Positions 5,013 to 5,669 of a stretch of 5,669 nt of DNA are shown here, in pieces. The notes under the pieces are model-generated. The model made no database searches. It was not told the origin of the DNA and worked only from the letters and a program-made list of their open reading frames with translations. The stretch comes from Collinsella sp. (GTDB lineage Bacteria > Actinomycetota > Coriobacteriia > Coriobacteriales > Coriobacteriaceae): positions 1-5,669 of the forward strand of contig JAIHVJ010000120.1 of assembly GCA_022720335.1 (NCBI GenBank). Direction: 5' to 3'. Within the stretch, counting starts at the first letter, position 1. Each line of letters starts with the position of its first letter. Both the position numbers and the translations under genes were made by a program.

Positions 5013-5040
5013 ACCGATGATTATTTGATCCCCGTCCCAG
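5002..5040. repeat. Second hairpin of the GGGACGGGG repeat nest
   Basis: CTGGGACGAGG (5002-5012) pairs with CCCCGTCCCAG (5030-5040): 11 positions with one A/G difference, and a 17-base AT-rich middle. It sits between the kinase stop and the long inverted repeat and shares the TGGGACGGGG core with both arms of that repeat, giving four related arms in 121 bases. The plus strand ends in five As (5041-5045), which read as Ts just before the hairpin on the transcribed strand. So it is not a terminator for the kinase by itself. Confidence 0.65.
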
Positions 5041-5050
5041 AAAAATCATG

Positions 5051-5669
5051 CTAGGCGGTATACGCGATCGTCGCCTCAACGGCGTGGCGCCAGCCGGCGA
5101 TCTTTTTGGCTCGCTCGTCGGCCGGCATCGAAGGCTCCACGATGCCGCGAGCACCGTACACGTCGACCACGTCGCGCGTGTACATGCCCAGCGCAATGCC
5201 GCAGGCCCAAGCCGCACCCAGGCCGCTCATCTCGTCGTTGCTCGCAATGCGGATGGGCGAGCCCACAAGATCGCTCTCAAACTGCATCAGGTACGCATCG
5301 CGCGTGGGGCCGCCGTCAACGCGAAGCTCGGCCAGCGCCGCGCCCGAATCCTCGACCATCGCATCGATCACGTCGAAGATCTGATAGGCAATCGACTCGT
5401 CGGCAGCCTTCACGAACTCCGCGCGACCCGTGGTGCGCGTCATGCCAAAGACACAGCCCTCGGCGTCGCTTGCCCAGTGCGGCGCGCCCAGACCGGTAAA
5501 CGCCGGCACAAAGTAGACGCGGCTCGCCGGGTTGGCGGCATAGCACAGGTCGGTGACTTCCTCGGGGTTGTTGATGAGCTCCAGGTCGTCGCGCAGCCAC
5601 GTCTTGACGGCGCCGGCGTAGCTCACGTTGCCCTCGAGCACGTACTCGGTCACGCCGTCCATGCGCCAC
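5051..5669 (-). CDS. glpK: Glycerol kinase-type FGGY carbohydrate kinase, C-terminal part
   Basis: The last 205 residues of a kinase whose N-terminal part lies beyond the window edge; the frame is open to base 5669. Recognisable glycerol kinase features are, in order, EYVLEGNVSYAGAVKTWLRD, VPAFTGLGAPHW, ESIAYQIFDVIDAM, LRVDGGPTRDAYLMQF, the LGAAWACGIALG segment, and a C-terminal EPSMPADER...GWRHAVEAT tail. These form the FGGY C-terminal domain, which binds ATP and closes over the substrate. GlpK phosphorylates glycerol to sn-glycerol 3-phosphate in the cytosol. Without the N-terminal domain, which carries most substrate contacts, another FGGY sugar kinase cannot be fully excluded, though the PAFTGLGAPHW and tail patterns favour GlpK. 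The stop TAG is at 5053-5051, and a terminator follows before luxS. Confidence 0.85.
   Translation of the reverse strand, partial: WRMDGVTEYVLEGNVSYAGAVKTWLRDDLELINNPEEVTDLCYAANPASRVYFVPAFTGLGAPHWASDAEGCVFGMTRTTGRAEFVKAADESIAYQIFDVIDAMVEDSGAALAELRVDGGPTRDAYLMQFESDLVGSPIRIASNDEMSGLGAAWACGIALGMYTRDVVDVYGARGIVEPSMPADERAKKIAGWRHAVEATIAYTA

Overview
The window looks like chromosomal DNA from a high-GC, gut-type actinobacterium of the Coriobacteriia, with Collinsella the best guess. This rests on GC-rich household genes, a LuxS with all metal ligands, strong AGGAG-like ribosome binding sites, and short GGGACGGGG-type repeats between genes. The genus is inferred from general resemblance, not from a search. 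Every supported gene lies on the minus strand, so transcription runs from high to low coordinates.

In transcription order: (1) 5669-5051 is the C-terminal part of a glycerol-kinase-type FGGY kinase, cut by the window edge. (2) 5040-4920 is a compact nest of four TGGGACGGGG-type arms. It supplies a probable terminator for the kinase and a probable luxS promoter. (3) 4898-4410 is luxS, complete. (4) 4409-4210 is a 200-base leader with a 17-bp intrinsic terminator, a competing small hairpin and a RAT-like element. (5) 4209-3370 is a BglG/LicT-type transcription antiterminator. (6) 3301-1931 is a PTS permease of the beta-glucoside/glucose superfamily with fused EIIB and EIIC and no EIIA. (7) 1880-1840 is a second intrinsic terminator, lying almost on top of the next ribosome binding site. 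(8) 1826-846 is a cytosolic alpha/beta hydrolase of the carboxylesterase type. (9) 720-76 is a DUF4867-family protein. (10) 69-12 is an interrupted palindrome with a third, repeated half-site.

Genes 5, 6 and 8 form a plausible inducible sugar-uptake unit. The antiterminator would sense transport through PTS phosphorylation and relieve the leader terminator. The permease would import and phosphorylate a sugar or glycoside, and the hydrolase would act on the imported compound. The unit has no phospho-glycosidase and no EIIA of its own, so its substrate cannot be read from the neighbourhood and EIIA must come from elsewhere.

Base composition supports treating this block as distinct. Sample 60-base lines counted by hand give about 70% GC in luxS (4441-4500), 72% in the kinase (5281-5340) and 65% in the DUF4867 gene (361-420). 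Lines inside the PTS unit give 43% (3781-3840), 48% (2341-2400) and 43% (1261-1320). No insertion sequence, integrase, tRNA, rRNA or CRISPR array was seen. No gap between genes exceeds 300 bases.
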